From assembly GCA_029269125.1 (NCBI GenBank), contig JARHXX010000024.1, positions 1-56,660 on the forward strand: a DNA stretch of 56,660 nt. Direction: 5' to 3'. A program made the position numbers and the translations under genes. The notes below the pieces were generated by a model. The model made no database searches, was not told the DNA's origin, and saw only the letters and a program-made list of their open reading frames with translations. Positions 17,506-27,830 of the stretch are shown in pieces (within the stretch, counting starts at the first letter, position 1; each line of letters opens with the position of its first letter). This DNA comes from Kiritimatiellaeota bacterium B1221. GTDB taxonomy: Bacteria; Verrucomicrobiota; Kiritimatiellia; SS1-B-03-39; UBA6053.

Positions 17506-20500
17506 TTAGGGTGACGTTGTTTTCGGATCGAAATGCAAACGAAAAAAGCGCACAGAGTAACTTTCGATGTTCAGCGGGGCACATACCCTTCGTTCGGCCT
17601 GATCATATCGATGAAGCGTCGTTTCATCTACAATGGGTGTTTCATCCGACCAAGTCTTCAAATCGGATGAAGAGTAAATCACAGCTTTATAATCCTTAAT
17701 CCGCGGATCGGTCATAAATTCAAAGTCGATTGAATTTTCACCTACACGAATTTTGATTTCAGGTTTATCTTCTGCATCTTTAGGGTTGGTCCCCAGAAGA
17801 TACTCATACAAATTACTAAAGCCATCTTCATCCGGATCTTCTGAATCACTCGAAACGCCGGCATCCGGCAGTTCATATACGGTAAAATACTCAGATTTCC
17901 AATCCTCGAAATTCATTTCAACACGATAAAACACAGCGCTAATTTGTTTGCTTGAATTCGCAGGAATCGTGACCTTGGCTTCAGAAGATTCTAAATCCCC
18001 TTCCCATTTATGGAAGATCCATCCCTCATCGGCAATCGCACTTAATGTGACATCTGTGTTTTCCAATAAGTCTGACAGATCTAGGGGTGAGGATTGAATA
18101 ACGCCGCCACCTTGGCTTTGAATATTGAATTTTATCACTTCGCGGAAGATCGGGGTCAATGTTATATCCGTAGTTAAATTTAAATTAAGCAGATCCCCAC
18201 CTTGATTTTCAAACTCCTCCCACCCGGCAAAAACGTAGTTCTTCATCGGTTTTGCGATTAAATTCAGTTGTATATTAAATGGCAGCTCCAGGTTCCCCGA
18301 TAAAGCACCGATTCCACCTCCGGCATCCTCAATAGATTGAGTAAGGTCATCGGGTAAGGTTGATCCTGAAACCACAGCTCCCCCGACAACGTCATTGACC
18401 GTCAAGGTAACGTGAGGAATATCAATCAGACTCGCCGGACTAAAGAAGAGGTTATTGCTTTCATTTAACTCTGCCAACAAGTCCTCTGAATCAACAAAAA
18501 CTCCTAGATGGTAATCACCAGCAGGCAAGTTACGTGGCACCAAAACCTCTTGTTGAAAACGGAGTGATTCCCCTTGCGCCAACGGAGGTTCAAGTGAAGT
18601 CTCAAAGAGCGTATAACTCCGGCTTCCATCCAAATAGTCACTTGGAGCCAGCAATACGGATACCTTCAGTTCTCCCGTTCGGGTATAATCGGCCAAACCA
18701 ATATTTCTCAAATCAAATTCCACCGTAATCGGCACATCCGGACCTGGCGTCTGGGTATAAGTGATCGAGGTATTCTCCACCGCCAAGTCAACCAGACTCA
18801 TTTCCGAGATCGCTGAATATTGGCATATATAAAAAGCATTCTCGGTGGCCACGATATCCGAAACACTATAAATCGAGGGCAAGAGCGTATAGTGTTCTCC
18901 TCCATCAAACGTAATGTAAGTACCGGAACTCGTGTAGTTATTATCAGGCTCAGGATCGAGATAGGCCAAACCAACATTTCCGATGGTCGCCCAAGGTTCA
19001 TTTACCCATTTCTGAAAACCTGACACCTCTTCCCACGAGGTTAAATCCAGAGAACGAATGTGGGTGGCTGTCGGCCCGGATGTCCCCGGGTCGCTTGGAT
19101 ACACATAAAAGCCATCCACAAACCGTAAATTAAAGGTATGATACAGTGGATCGGAGCTGTATGGAGAATAGTTATATCGATACAGATAATTCCATGTTTC
19201 CCCATCCGCCGAACTGAAGAATCCGTTGCTGTGTAAGAGCACAAAACGCCCCCCCATGACTCGTCCACCCAAAATTTTATCCCTCCCCTCCGTGAAGGGC
19301 GCATCTACAGGAGCATCTGATTGCGTCCAATTCACTAAGTCTGTCGACCGTCTAACTTCTTCATCTACAAATACCCAAATGCCATCCAAATAAAGCAAGG
19401 ATCCTCCTGTGGATTCACCGATTGCGACCACTTTGAGATCGGAATAACTCCAACTTTCAAGATCCGTCGACCATAAGACCCGCTTCAATTGCGTATTGGA
19501 ATCATACCCAACCGCGACCCATTTCTCGTCGATATACTCTATGGAGGAAAATAAATCTGCAGCATCGATCTTCATCTCTACCCAGTTGCGTCCATTTTGT
19601 GATCGCAAGAGTCCGGCGCCAACATTGGCCACAAACGTTTCATTGTTGTATGCGAGACCCGAGGGACTGCTCTCTGGGTAACTTTGTATAATCTCCCAAT
19701 CAACGAAATCCGAGGACACCGCAATGGTTCGTGCATCTTCACGGGAACCGGCACCCTCAATATCAATTGCCAAGATCCCTTCTGACGATTCAAACAATTC
19801 GGCATGCAGCAAAAAGTCATTGTTTTCATCATATGCCGCGAGAAAGTCCCATTCACTTAGATTTGTACTGCGCCAGACACCATCAGGATTTACTCCATAA
19901 AACACGCCATCAACAGATCCAAGATTCCGGAACTCCATATCCGTCTTTTCAGAAAGTGGCAACCAGTTCAGTCCATCTTCCGAAAAATAGGCCGTCATGC
20001 CATACTCAGGTTCCCAATCAGGATAGGAGCCATTGTTCAGGGTGGCGGAAAAACTGACAATATATTCTTCTCCTGCAACTAAACGCGCAAACCGACCAAA
20101 GGTTGAGAAGGGGTTGTCGCCCGTCCAGGTAAATCCATCAGGAGATACCGCTACCGCACCACGATTACTCCCTAAGACCACAAAACGCCCTTTCCAATAT
20201 TCTACCGATGCGAGTCCCCAATCGTAACTACCAGGGCTACCTCCCGTTCGTGAGAGGATTCCTTGCTCCCAATTAACTCCATCCGTACTATATTGAAAGC
20301 TAGCGCCGTCTTGAATCCTCGAAAGCATAAATGCCGTTTCACCATTACTAATCAACTTACCATACACATTCAGATCATTTACGGCTTCCCAGTTCAATCC
20401 GTCTTGTGAATAGATGAGGTCATCGGACTGTCCCCCCGCCAATAACACCCCATTATCTAATTCTGCAAATATGTTTAAGTCACGTTGATTTGGGATCGCC

Positions 20501-23500
20501 TCTACGGATTGTACTTGTACCCAATTTCGTCCATCTAATGAACGTGCGAGGTATGCCCCATAAACCACGCTTCCATATTGTTCTTTTCCCAGACCATAAA
20601 TGGTACCGTCTTTTGTTTGGTAAAAGGTATCTGGATGCTGAAATGCACCGGGCATAACATTGGCAGTTTTCGAAAACACTACGGTCACCTCTTCTCTCTG
20701 AATCGTAGGCCTGCCATATTCATCATAGGCTTTGATGACGATCTCGTGGATGCCTAGAGATAAATCAGCGCTCTCCCAGTAGAAAGGTCCCGTTGTCGAT
20801 TCAAAAACTTTTTCACCATCTACGAGGAACTCTACCTTAGACAAACTTGAATCTGTGGTGCCAATTTTCGCCTCTAAGCTAAAAGTAGAATTAAAAAGAT
20901 AGGTTTCCTCTATTTCGCTCAATTCAATTGTTGGAAGCCCGGCTAAGCTGCCCATGTTTGTATTCCAGATAACACCATCCGGGCTACAGATCCAAAAGCT
21001 ATTCATATGATATACGATATGAGCCCCCTTTCCTCCATCAAGAGACCCGCCCCCCCAAGCAGCTCCATCTTGTGAATAATAAACTTTATCCTCAGCCACG
21101 GCGACGAACCAACCCTCGCCAAAAGCAACTCCTGTTGGAGATGCCCCGTAGCTGGGTTGGACTTTCACCCAGTCAACAGCATCTTCCGAACGGTACATTT
21201 CTGAGATGCCATTATTCTCCACGCATACCAAGTAGACACCATTGCCATAGCTGGCAGAAGCGACAGCACCTAGGGCTGAACCGATAACAGGCGTATTGGC
21301 GAGCGGAATTTCATCAAAATCCAAACCATTGGTGGACGTAAGCACTGAGCCATTATTTGTCATCCCAAGCCAGACGCCATTGAGGACTTCAGCATGTAAA
21401 ATCGTACCCAACAATTCCGAGGAGCTGCGCCGCAAGGTCCAGTTAACGGCATCCGTACTGCTCGCAATACCTCCATTTCGACCGGCAGCTACAAATTGGC
21501 CTGAGAAATACCGGAGGTTGAGAGGCTCCCAGGCGAATGGCCATAATACGAGATTGGGTTCTTCACCCGTATACCAATCAATAGACGTATTCCCCATCAC
21601 GGCCGAATCTTTTCGTATAGAAGTCAACCCATCGTACCTTCGTTGCAATCCATAGTAATTTCCATCGTGATATACCGCATCCCTGCCACCATAAAGAAAG
21701 GTAGACCAGATTTCAGAATCTGTAGAGAACATAGATATTCCAGAATATATAGCAGGAAAAGTAACAAATTTTCCGTCAATTATTCTCAGCCGGGAGACAT
21801 CCAAACCCTGATAAGATTGAGGAACAGATATATCACTGATCGAGCCAAAGACCCCCGCATCCGCCGCCCCTAATGAAGCAAAAAGATATTGCCCGTTTGA
21901 TGCCAGTTTCCCCAGCCCCGCAGCGTAATCACTACTCTTTTCATGTGGTACTGCAACCAAGGTCCAATTGAGCAAATCGGAAGATGCAAGCACGTTAGAG
22001 CTCGTATTTGAAGAATGATTTATCAGAACTTGACCATTGTGTTCTATGATATCTTGTGCACGGTCAAAGGGCACATTTTGGGTTAAGGTTGAGTTATAAT
22101 ATGGCACCTCTACTTCCGGATAGGGATAAGCATTCCAATCAATGCCATCATCGGAAAGGTAAATCAGATCTTGATCGTCATCCCAACCCACAAATTTACC
22201 CAGGAGAAACAAGGGTTCTTCATCAAGAGGCAGATACACCCCTCCCGCTACACCAGCTGCCAATATTCCTGTCGTCTTGTGTTCCGTCCAGTTTTCGCCA
22301 TCCAGAGAAACATACACATCCCCATTCCTCTTTAAAACAATCACCCGATCGTCCCCTTTTACTGCCTTATAAAGGCCCACTCTGGCCGAAGCGAAAAGTT
22401 CCAAATCAAAACTCATTTTCAAGTTTCCATTGTCCCGCCCCACTTCGACTGAGGAAGGATGTGGATCCCCATAGTAAGGTAGATTTATATTTTCTTTTCG
22501 AGGAATAGAAACCCAATCCCCTTGGGGATCATCTGAAGTGGAGGAGCTATCCAGGTACACTTCGTAGCCCACAAAGCGCACTTTTACCGTACTGTCATAC
22601 TTCACCCGACCCCAAATAGTATAGCTATTATAACCCGGTTCATTTTCAAAAGGTTGTAAAAAATATGCGGTGGGTATATCAGAAGACAAGGGAAGCACTG
22701 TCTCTTCATCACCCTCCCCATAACCAAATTCAGCAGATCCCGTGGCCCATTCCCCCGAATCATACGAACTGGAATACCAATTGGACGCCTCAGGCTCACT
22801 GTCGACACGGTATCGCCACGAACTCCCGGCCTCCACTACCGTAAATTCAAGATAAGGATCTACAAAATTCACCACCGTCCAGTTCTCTAGATCATCGGAT
22901 TCTAAAAACACCGATTTTGAATCTTCGTAACCGTTAAGATACCACTTCCCGTTAAACGTTGATAAATCACTTGAATAAGAAGGGGTTTGAATAAAGGTCC
23001 AATTTAACCCGTCTTCTGATTTATAATAGCTCAGATATCCAGATTCATAATATTCCGCAATCATCCCTTCAGGACTTATAAATATAGCCTGAATTTTTCC
23101 ATTAAGGTTATACGTGTCTTCGTCTATGGGCAAAGTTGTAGACTGCCAAGTCAGTCCATCGCGAGTACGAACCACGCGATTATCCTCAAACATGTAAAAG
23201 TATTCTCCATAGCCTATGGTTTGTTCGGGATACATTTTGGGGCCGCTGGTGTTCCGAAAACGCCAATCGCTAAAAGGGGCTTCCGAAAACTCAAGATAAG
23301 CGGGGGCAGTCTGTGTTTCCCCAGCAGCATTGGATATCTTTACTGAATATCGACCCAAATGCTCTTCAGCAAAGTCATACACGGTATAACGCTTTGCCGT
23401 CGCATTTGGGATCATTTCATCCTCAAAGTACCACTGATAGTTAAAGGGTGGTGTCCCTTTTACGACGACATCGAAATACACATTGGCCCCCGCAACCGCT

Positions 23501-26500
23501 TTTTGGCTCACCGGAGTATAAAGCAAACTCGGCGGATCACGATATAGGGCAACCGTAGCTACATCTGTCATTAAGTGATCAAAAGTGTTGCTTACCATGA
23601 GTTGATAGTCACCTCCATGAAGATCATCAACCTCCCCTACCTCATAGAGCGCTTCGTTAGCCCCCTCGATAGCCACTCCATTTAAAAACCATTGATACGT
23701 CAAAGGAGGAACGCCTTTTACTTCTGCAAACAGTTCTAAACCTCCCCCAAATTCCACTGAAACCGACTGCGGTTGTTCTTTGATTTCCAAGCCATTGTAC
23801 GTGGAACCATTCAGCCGAATACTGCCAGATTCCCCATCATACCCGGAAACTTTAATGTAATAGGTCTCTCCATCTTTGACAGCCAGATTCACTTCACTTG
23901 TCAATTCAGTCCCTACATCGTCGTTGTAGGCAACCGCCCCACTAATCATGAGTCCTAACTCATCTTCGCTCGAGAAAATCCGGGCGGCAGGGTCGATTTG
24001 AATGAGCGATCCTAAAGAGGCGTTTCGTCCAACTCCAAACGCGCGAATAAAGGTTCCATTATCCCGTAATCGCTGAACCACATCGGTATAGCTCGCCCCT
24101 GCAGAAGGTTTTCCATCTGAAAAGAATATCATATTAGGATCAGACCCACTGGCCAGGTTTTCAAACTCCATTTCGACTTCATCCAAAGCCGCAAGAAAAT
24201 TAGTCCCTCCTCCCGCCGTAAGCGTTTCGATGGATTCCAGGATGTCTAATCTGCCATTCAAATTCCGATCAGCATTCGAAGGCACCGCCGTTTGGATTCC
24301 CGGTTCCACGGGATCAAGGTCTAATGCAAATGCCTGCCCATCAAATCTAATCACCCGGACAGTATTGGAATTCACAATATCAGATCGATTTATATGTCCC
24401 AAAAGAGCACTTACAGCCGCAATTTCTGCGTCGAGTACCGTATTGGAGAATCCATCATTATTTAAATCAGGAATATGACTTCCGATAAACTCCCACTTTG
24501 CACTCCCCGAAACGTCTACCACAAAAATAATCTCGGGCTGATCGCCCTCAACCAACCCCTCAAGCGGATTTTCTGAAAAAACAGCCAGCATGGTATCAAA
24601 GTCACTGCCCGCTGTATCAATACGAATCGCACCGGAAACCAGAGATTCCCATCGCCACCACACAGAATGTTTATCCCCAAAACCCACATTAATTTCACCC
24701 GCTTCCACCGTCGCACCCAAATTCGATCCGGTAACGTTCCATCGATAACCATGTACAGATTTTGCATATGCCCGATTATCATTCGCAGGCGCGATGGAAA
24801 CATCGATTGTGAATTCCGCCTGCTCCCCATAGACCAGGATTGAATAAGACGTATCCTTTTGAGCCGTAAATATATATTGCCCGGGCTCCTTCCCCTCCAA
24901 AACGGAAACTTCACCTGCAGCCTCTGATGCAAGCACATCAAAATAGAGGTTTTCAGATGTAGAAAAACGAATAAGACCGGTGCCACTTACAGGCGGAGTC
25001 CATTGATACCAAACACTGGAGGCATGGGTTTCATCTCCGCTTTCAGTTTCCCCATTTCGATTAGATCCAACCCAACGAACGGAATGCAGGTTCGAAGTAA
25101 CCGCACCAGATTGCGTGTCATTATGAAGAGTAGTTGTCGCATTTAATGCGCCATACAAACTTAAACGCCTACCCGATTGCACCCTTCCCTCTAAGCTCCC
25201 GAGTGGCTCACATCCATTCAATAGACGGGCGAGTATTTCATCAATGGAATCACCTGGAAATTCAGCCAAAAGTAATGCGGCGACACCTGCGACGTGGGGT
25301 GCAGCCATAGAGGTACCACTCAACGTACGATATGATCCTTCAGCGCCAGTCCAGGTAGAAAAAACATTCGTACCGGGTGCAGCCAATTCAACGATTCCGG
25401 CTCCGTAATTCGAAAAATCGGACAACGCATCAAAATCATCCACTGATGACACAGTCAACAAGCGATTAATTTCAAACGAAGCAGGATAGGTAGATCGATT
25501 ATCAATATTATCTGCATCATTTCCCGCCGATGCGACGATGATCATTCCTGTTTCTGAACAATCCCGTAAAAGCGTGAAGAGGGATTCACTATAAGATCGA
25601 CTTCCCCAGCTTAAATTTAAGACATCCGCCCCATTGTTTTTTGCGTAACTGATACCCTCTAAAGCATCCGAGGTAAATCCCAACCCCTTATCAGAAAGAA
25701 ACTTTACCCCCATAAGCTTTACCCGGGGCGCAACCCCTGAGATGCCCACATCATTAAACCCATCGGCTCCTATAATACCCGCACAATGAGTTCCATGTCC
25801 ATTGTCATCAGCGGGATCACTATCATTATTGGCCGCATCAATCCCATAAATATCATCTACATAACCATTGAGATCATCATCAACCCCATTGTCAGGGATT
25901 TCAACTGCATTTAACCAGATGTTTGCATATAGATCTTCGTGCAAATAATCGATTCCTGTATCAACCACCGCCACCACCACTTCGGATGCATCTGTAGACA
26001 ACTCCCAACCCGAGATCGCATCAATATCACTACCGGGAATCCCGCCATGTGCCCCTGTATTATGAAGGGGCCATTGGTCACCATCCAATAAAGCAGGTTG
26101 CGTTTCAGGGCTTCCTCCATTGGCAATCAATGAATCAAACTCCACTGACACCACCCTATCTTCCATGGAAAGCAAGGTCAGCATGGTTTGATCCAACCCG
26201 TCTTCATCTTGAACAATATCTGCTCCCACTAAATATGTATCTGCCAGATCCAACTGCGATATGATGTGGATAGATTTTTCCCGAAGCGCTTTTTCCAGTT
26301 CTGCTTCGGTTACTTGTGGATGCTTACGCAAAATCAGGTGACTGCCAGCACTGGCCTCCCATCTTTCAACCACTTCTCCGTTTATTTTGATTTCACTCGT
26401 TTCGAGGCGTATCCAAGGATACTTCAAATCCGTGCGTACATATGTGATGTTTGACGTTTCTCGAGGGGTAAAGCTTTCAAGAACGGTTACGCCACCTTTC

Positions 26501-26892
26501 AGAGCCATTTCATACCAGCCCTGCGCATTTGGGGACGCAAAGACATCGTGTTCAGTACGACGATTTCTCCCTTGCGGCGCGACGGCAGACCTCTCTATTT
26601 TCTCCGGTGACTTTTCACCTGTAGTTGACGACATGGAAATGCTTTCACTCTGCTCGCCATAAGCGTTAGTGCGATTATTTACAGCACCTCCACCCTTGGG
26701 TTCCCGAGTAAAATCGGATGCAACAGGAGGATCTATATCAGGGCTGGTCTCCTCTCCAACCTGAAGGCGAGTGGACACTTGCCCATCCTTATTCTTGTCC
26801 TCAAAAAAGAGAGACGTAAACCAGCCACTGATGAAGTAGAGGTAACATGCAGCGGGAATTACCAGAAAAAAAACTTTTACACGATTTGTCAT
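17506..26892 (-). CDS. 3128-aa exported subtilisin-type (S8) protease with nested vWA domain and many S-x-D-G-x-x-W repeats
   Basis: Residues 7-30 are one N-terminal membrane or signal segment. Residues about 280-590 are a peptidase S8 domain with an intact triad: VVDTGID (Asp near 311), NGHGTHCAG (His near 365) and GTSMAAPHVAG (Ser near 526), plus ASAGND. PPC-type beta domains follow. The second is interrupted by a vWA domain (about 780-980) with a full MIDAS set DVSGS, GGGTNF and FSDG. Two Ig-like domains (about 1045-1215) lead into about 24 repeats with the core S-x-D-G-x-x-W (about 1220-2690), probably several beta propellers. A CARDB-like domain, two InlB_B-like repeats (GWEEF, HKWEGDLE), an Asp-rich EF-hand stretch (DPDEDGFSNLYEYLLGTNP) and a C-terminal SSSDLKTW..RFFRLHF domain end it. 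It is probably a cell-surface or secreted protease with large binding regions; substrates are unknown. No ribosome site better than AGGGA is seen. Confidence 0.9.
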   Translation of the reverse strand: MTNRVKVFFLVIPAACYLYFISGWFTSLFFEDKNKDGQVSTRLQVGEETSPDIDPPVASDFTREPKGGGAVNNRTNAYGEQSESISMSSTTGEKSPEKIERSAVAPQGRNRRTEHDVFASPNAQGWYEMALKGGVTVLESFTPRETSNITYVRTDLKYPWIRLETSEIKINGEVVERWEASAGSHLILRKHPQVTEAELEKALREKSIHIISQLDLADTYLVGADIVQDEDGLDQTMLTLLSMEDRVVSVEFDSLIANGGSPETQPALLDGDQWPLHNTGAHGGIPGSDIDAISGWELSTDASEVVVAVVDTGIDYLHEDLYANIWLNAVEIPDNGVDDDLNGYVDDIYGIDAANNDSDPADDNGHGTHCAGIIGADGFNDVGISGVAPRVKLMGVKFLSDKGLGFTSDALEGISYAKNNGADVLNLSWGSRSYSESLFTLLRDCSETGMIIVASAGNDADNIDNRSTYPASFEINRLLTVSSVDDFDALSDFSNYGAGIVELAAPGTNVFSTWTGAEGSYRTLSGTSMAAPHVAGVAALLLAEFPGDSIDEILARLLNGCEPLGSLEGRVQSGRRLSLYGALNATTTLHNDTQSGAVTSNLHSVRWVGSNRNGETESGDETHASSVWYQWTPPVSGTGLIRFSTSENLYFDVLASEAAGEVSVLEGKEPGQYIFTAQKDTSYSILVYGEQAEFTIDVSIAPANDNRAYAKSVHGYRWNVTGSNLGATVEAGEINVGFGDKHSVWWRWESLVSGAIRIDTAGSDFDTMLAVFSENPLEGLVEGDQPEIIFVVDVSGSAKWEFIGSHIPDLNNDGFSNTVLDAEIAAVSALLGHINRSDIVNSNTVRVIRFDGQAFALDLDPVEPGIQTAVPSNADRNLNGRLDILESIETLTAGGGTNFLAALDEVEMEFENLASGSDPNMIFFSDGKPSAGASYTDVVQRLRDNGTFIRAFGVGRNASLGSLIQIDPAARIFSSEDELGLMISGAVAYNDDVGTELTSEVNLAVKDGETYYIKVSGYDGESGSIRLNGSTYNGLEIKEQPQSVSVEFGGGLELFAEVKGVPPLTYQWFLNGVAIEGANEALYEVGEVDDLHGGDYQLMVSNTFDHLMTDVATVALYRDPPSLLYTPVSQKAVAGANVYFDVVVKGTPPFNYQWYFEDEMIPNATAKRYTVYDFAEEHLGRYSVKISNAAGETQTAPAYLEFSEAPFSDWRFRNTSGPKMYPEQTIGYGEYFYMFEDNRVVRTRDGLTWQSTTLPIDEDTYNLNGKIQAIFISPEGMIAEYYESGYLSYYKSEDGLNWTFIQTPSYSSDLSTFNGKWYLNGYEDSKSVFLESDDLENWTVVNFVDPYLEFTVVEAGSSWRYRVDSEPEASNWYSSSYDSGEWATGSAEFGYGEGDEETVLPLSSDIPTAYFLQPFENEPGYNSYTIWGRVKYDSTVKVRFVGYEVYLDSSSTSDDPQGDWVSIPRKENINLPYYGDPHPSSVEVGRDNGNLKMSFDLELFASARVGLYKAVKGDDRVIVLKRNGDVYVSLDGENWTEHKTTGILAAGVAGGVYLPLDEEPLFLLGKFVGWDDDQDLIYLSDDGIDWNAYPYPEVEVPYYNSTLTQNVPFDRAQDIIEHNGQVLINHSSNTSSNVLASSDLLNWTLVAVPHEKSSDYAAGLGKLASNGQYLFASLGAADAGVFGSISDISVPQSYQGLDVSRLRIIDGKFVTFPAIYSGISMFSTDSEIWSTFLYGGRDAVYHDGNYYGLQRRYDGLTSIRKDSAVMGNTSIDWYTGEEPNLVLWPFAWEPLNLRYFSGQFVAAGRNGGIASSTDAVNWTLRRSSSELLGTILHAEVLNGVWLGMTNNGSVLTSTNGLDFDEIPLANTPVIGSALGAVASASYGNGVYLVCVENNGISEMYRSEDAVDWVKVQPSYGASPTGVAFGEGWFVAVAEDKVYYSQDGAAWGGGSLDGGKGAHIVYHMNSFWICSPDGVIWNTNMGSLAGLPTIELSEIEETYLFNSTFSLEAKIGTTDSSLSKVEFLVDGEKVFESTTGPFYWESADLSLGIHEIVIKAYDEYGRPTIQREEVTVVFSKTANVMPGAFQHPDTFYQTKDGTIYGLGKEQYGSVVYGAYLARSLDGRNWVQVQSVEAIPNQRDLNIFAELDNGVLLAGGQSDDLIYSQDGLNWEAVNDLNVYGKLISNGETAFMLSRIQDGASFQYSTDGVNWEQGILSRTGGSPGSYDWGLASVEYWKGRFVVLGSNRGAVAVSPDGFTWTGDNPFSTFGRFARLVAGEEYIVSFSATLNNGSYPDWEPEYGMTAYFSEDGLNWLPLSEKTDMEFRNLGSVDGVFYGVNPDGVWRSTNLSEWDFLAAYDENNDFLLHAELFESSEGILAIDIEGAGSREDARTIAVSSDFVDWEIIQSYPESSPSGLAYNNETFVANVGAGLLRSQNGRNWVEMKIDAADLFSSIEYIDEKWVAVGYDSNTQLKRVLWSTDLESWSYSDLKVVAIGESTGGSLLYLDGIWVFVDEEVRRSTDLVNWTQSDAPVDAPFTEGRDKILGGRVMGGRFVLLHSNGFFSSADGETWNYLYRYNYSPYSSDPLYHTFNLRFVDGFYVYPSDPGTSGPTATHIRSLDLTSWEEVSGFQKWVNEPWATIGNVGLAYLDPEPDNNYTSSGTYITFDGGEHYTLLPSIYSVSDIVATENAFYICQYSAISEMSLVDLAVENTSITYTQTPGPDVPITVEFDLRNIGLADYTRTGELKVSVLLAPSDYLDGSRSYTLFETSLEPPLAQGESLRFQQEVLVPRNLPAGDYHLGVFVDSEDLLAELNESNNLFFSPASLIDIPHVTLTVNDVVGGAVVSGSTLPDDLTQSIEDAGGGIGALSGNLELPFNIQLNLIAKPMKNYVFAGWEEFENQGGDLLNLNLTTDITLTPIFREVIKFNIQSQGGGVIQSSPLDLSDLLENTDVTLSAIADEGWIFHKWEGDLESSEAKVTIPANSSKQISAVFYRVEMNFEDWKSEYFTVYELPDAGVSSDSEDPDEDGFSNLYEYLLGTNPKDAEDKPEIKIRVGENSIDFEFMTDPRIKDYKAVIYSSSDLKTWSDETPIVDETTLHRYDQAERRVCAPLNIESYSVRFFRLHFDPKTTSP

Positions 26893-26947
26893 TTCCCTGT
26901 GACTTACTCAATTGAATCGACTATCGTCAATATTACTTCTATTTATA

Positions 26948-26963
26948 TTTAGGCTGACCTAAA
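26948..26963. promoter_or_regulatory. Small inverted repeat upstream of the 3128-aa protease gene
   Basis: The arms tttagg (26948-26953) and cctaaa (26958-26963) are perfect inverted copies separated by ctga, 56 bp before the protease start. It could be an operator or the stem of a leader hairpin. No T-run supports a terminator for the upstream hydrolase gene. Confidence 0.3.
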
Positions 26964-27023
26964 CCAAAGCCTGAAATTTACGATTGTGGATAGATGCACA
27001 GGATCTACCCTGCGACGACATAG

Positions 27024-27812
27024 CTACAACCCCGTTGAATCACCTTCAGGGGAAAAAAACTTCTTCAATTGCAAATAATACCCCGGATCATCAGAAATCG
27101 TATTGTGCCCTGCACCCTTCATCGTGAGGGTGCGGATTTGCTCTTCAGGAAAGGCCTGGACGAAACGTAACGAGTTTTTACGGGGAATGACCCGGTCATT
27201 CTCCGCCATCAGCACCAAGGTAGGTGCTTTGATATTTTTGACTCGACTGAGGCTGTTGTAGTGATCCAAAAGCATAAAACTTAGCGGATAGATTTTGATA
27301 CGGTTTTGAGCCACCGCGAGAATACTGTCGAACGGCGTTATCAGCACCACCTTGTCTATCTCCCGTTCTGAAGCCATATAGGCCGCCACCCCGGAGCCCA
27401 AACTGCGACCCATCACGGAAATAGCGGTATGCCGGCTTTTGATCAAATCATACAGCGCCAGTGCATCGGAGAAAATCCCCGCTTCCGTCGGTTTACCACT
27501 GCTCCCACTGTATCCTCGGTAGGTAAAAAGATAGACGCTGTAGTCAGCAAAAATCTTCTGGAAAATATAGGCGTTATTGACAACTTCTTCGGCATTTCCC
27601 CCAAAGTAAATAATGGCCTTTTCTTTGTCGGGGTTCAACACAATGACCCTGATGGATTCCCCCGCATTTTCAATATGCTCTTCCGCATACCCGTGCAGTT
27701 CAGGCTCCGTGGGAAAATAGATCATCTGACGCTGCCGAAAATATAGAAACACCCCCACCAGAACGTAAAGCACAGGATAGAAAATCAACCGCTTTTTAAT
27801 GCCGGGCTTCAT
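27024..27812 (-). CDS. Membrane-anchored alpha/beta hydrolase, Bem46/ABHD13-like (262 aa)
   Basis: One N-terminal membrane segment (residues about 11-26, FYPVLYVLVGVFLYF) anchors a hydrolase domain. The motifs are YFGGNAEE (oxyanion region), GRSLGS with Ser137 as nucleophile, acid in AENDRVIP and His in GAGHNTIS, the order seen in the Bem46/ABHD13 group. YFPTEPELHGY just after the anchor is also typical of that group. The substrate is unknown for the family. It starts 18 nt after the stop of the hybrid histidine kinase gene and is probably the last gene of that unit. The catalytic set appears complete. Confidence 0.83.
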   Translation of the reverse strand: MKPGIKKRLIFYPVLYVLVGVFLYFRQRQMIYFPTEPELHGYAEEHIENAGESIRVIVLNPDKEKAIIYFGGNAEEVVNNAYIFQKIFADYSVYLFTYRGYSGSSGKPTEAGIFSDALALYDLIKSRHTAISVMGRSLGSGVAAYMASEREIDKVVLITPFDSILAVAQNRIKIYPLSFMLLDHYNSLSRVKNIKAPTLVLMAENDRVIPRKNSLRFVQAFPEEQIRTLTMKGAGHNTISDDPGYYLQLKKFFSPEGDSTGL

Positions 27813-27830
27813 CAGATATCGGAATTCGGC

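Noticed and set aside
16850..17584. Minus-strand frame (244 codons) opposite the end of aas
   Set aside because: Antisense to the conserved AMP-ligase motifs and overlaps the end of the convergent protease gene.
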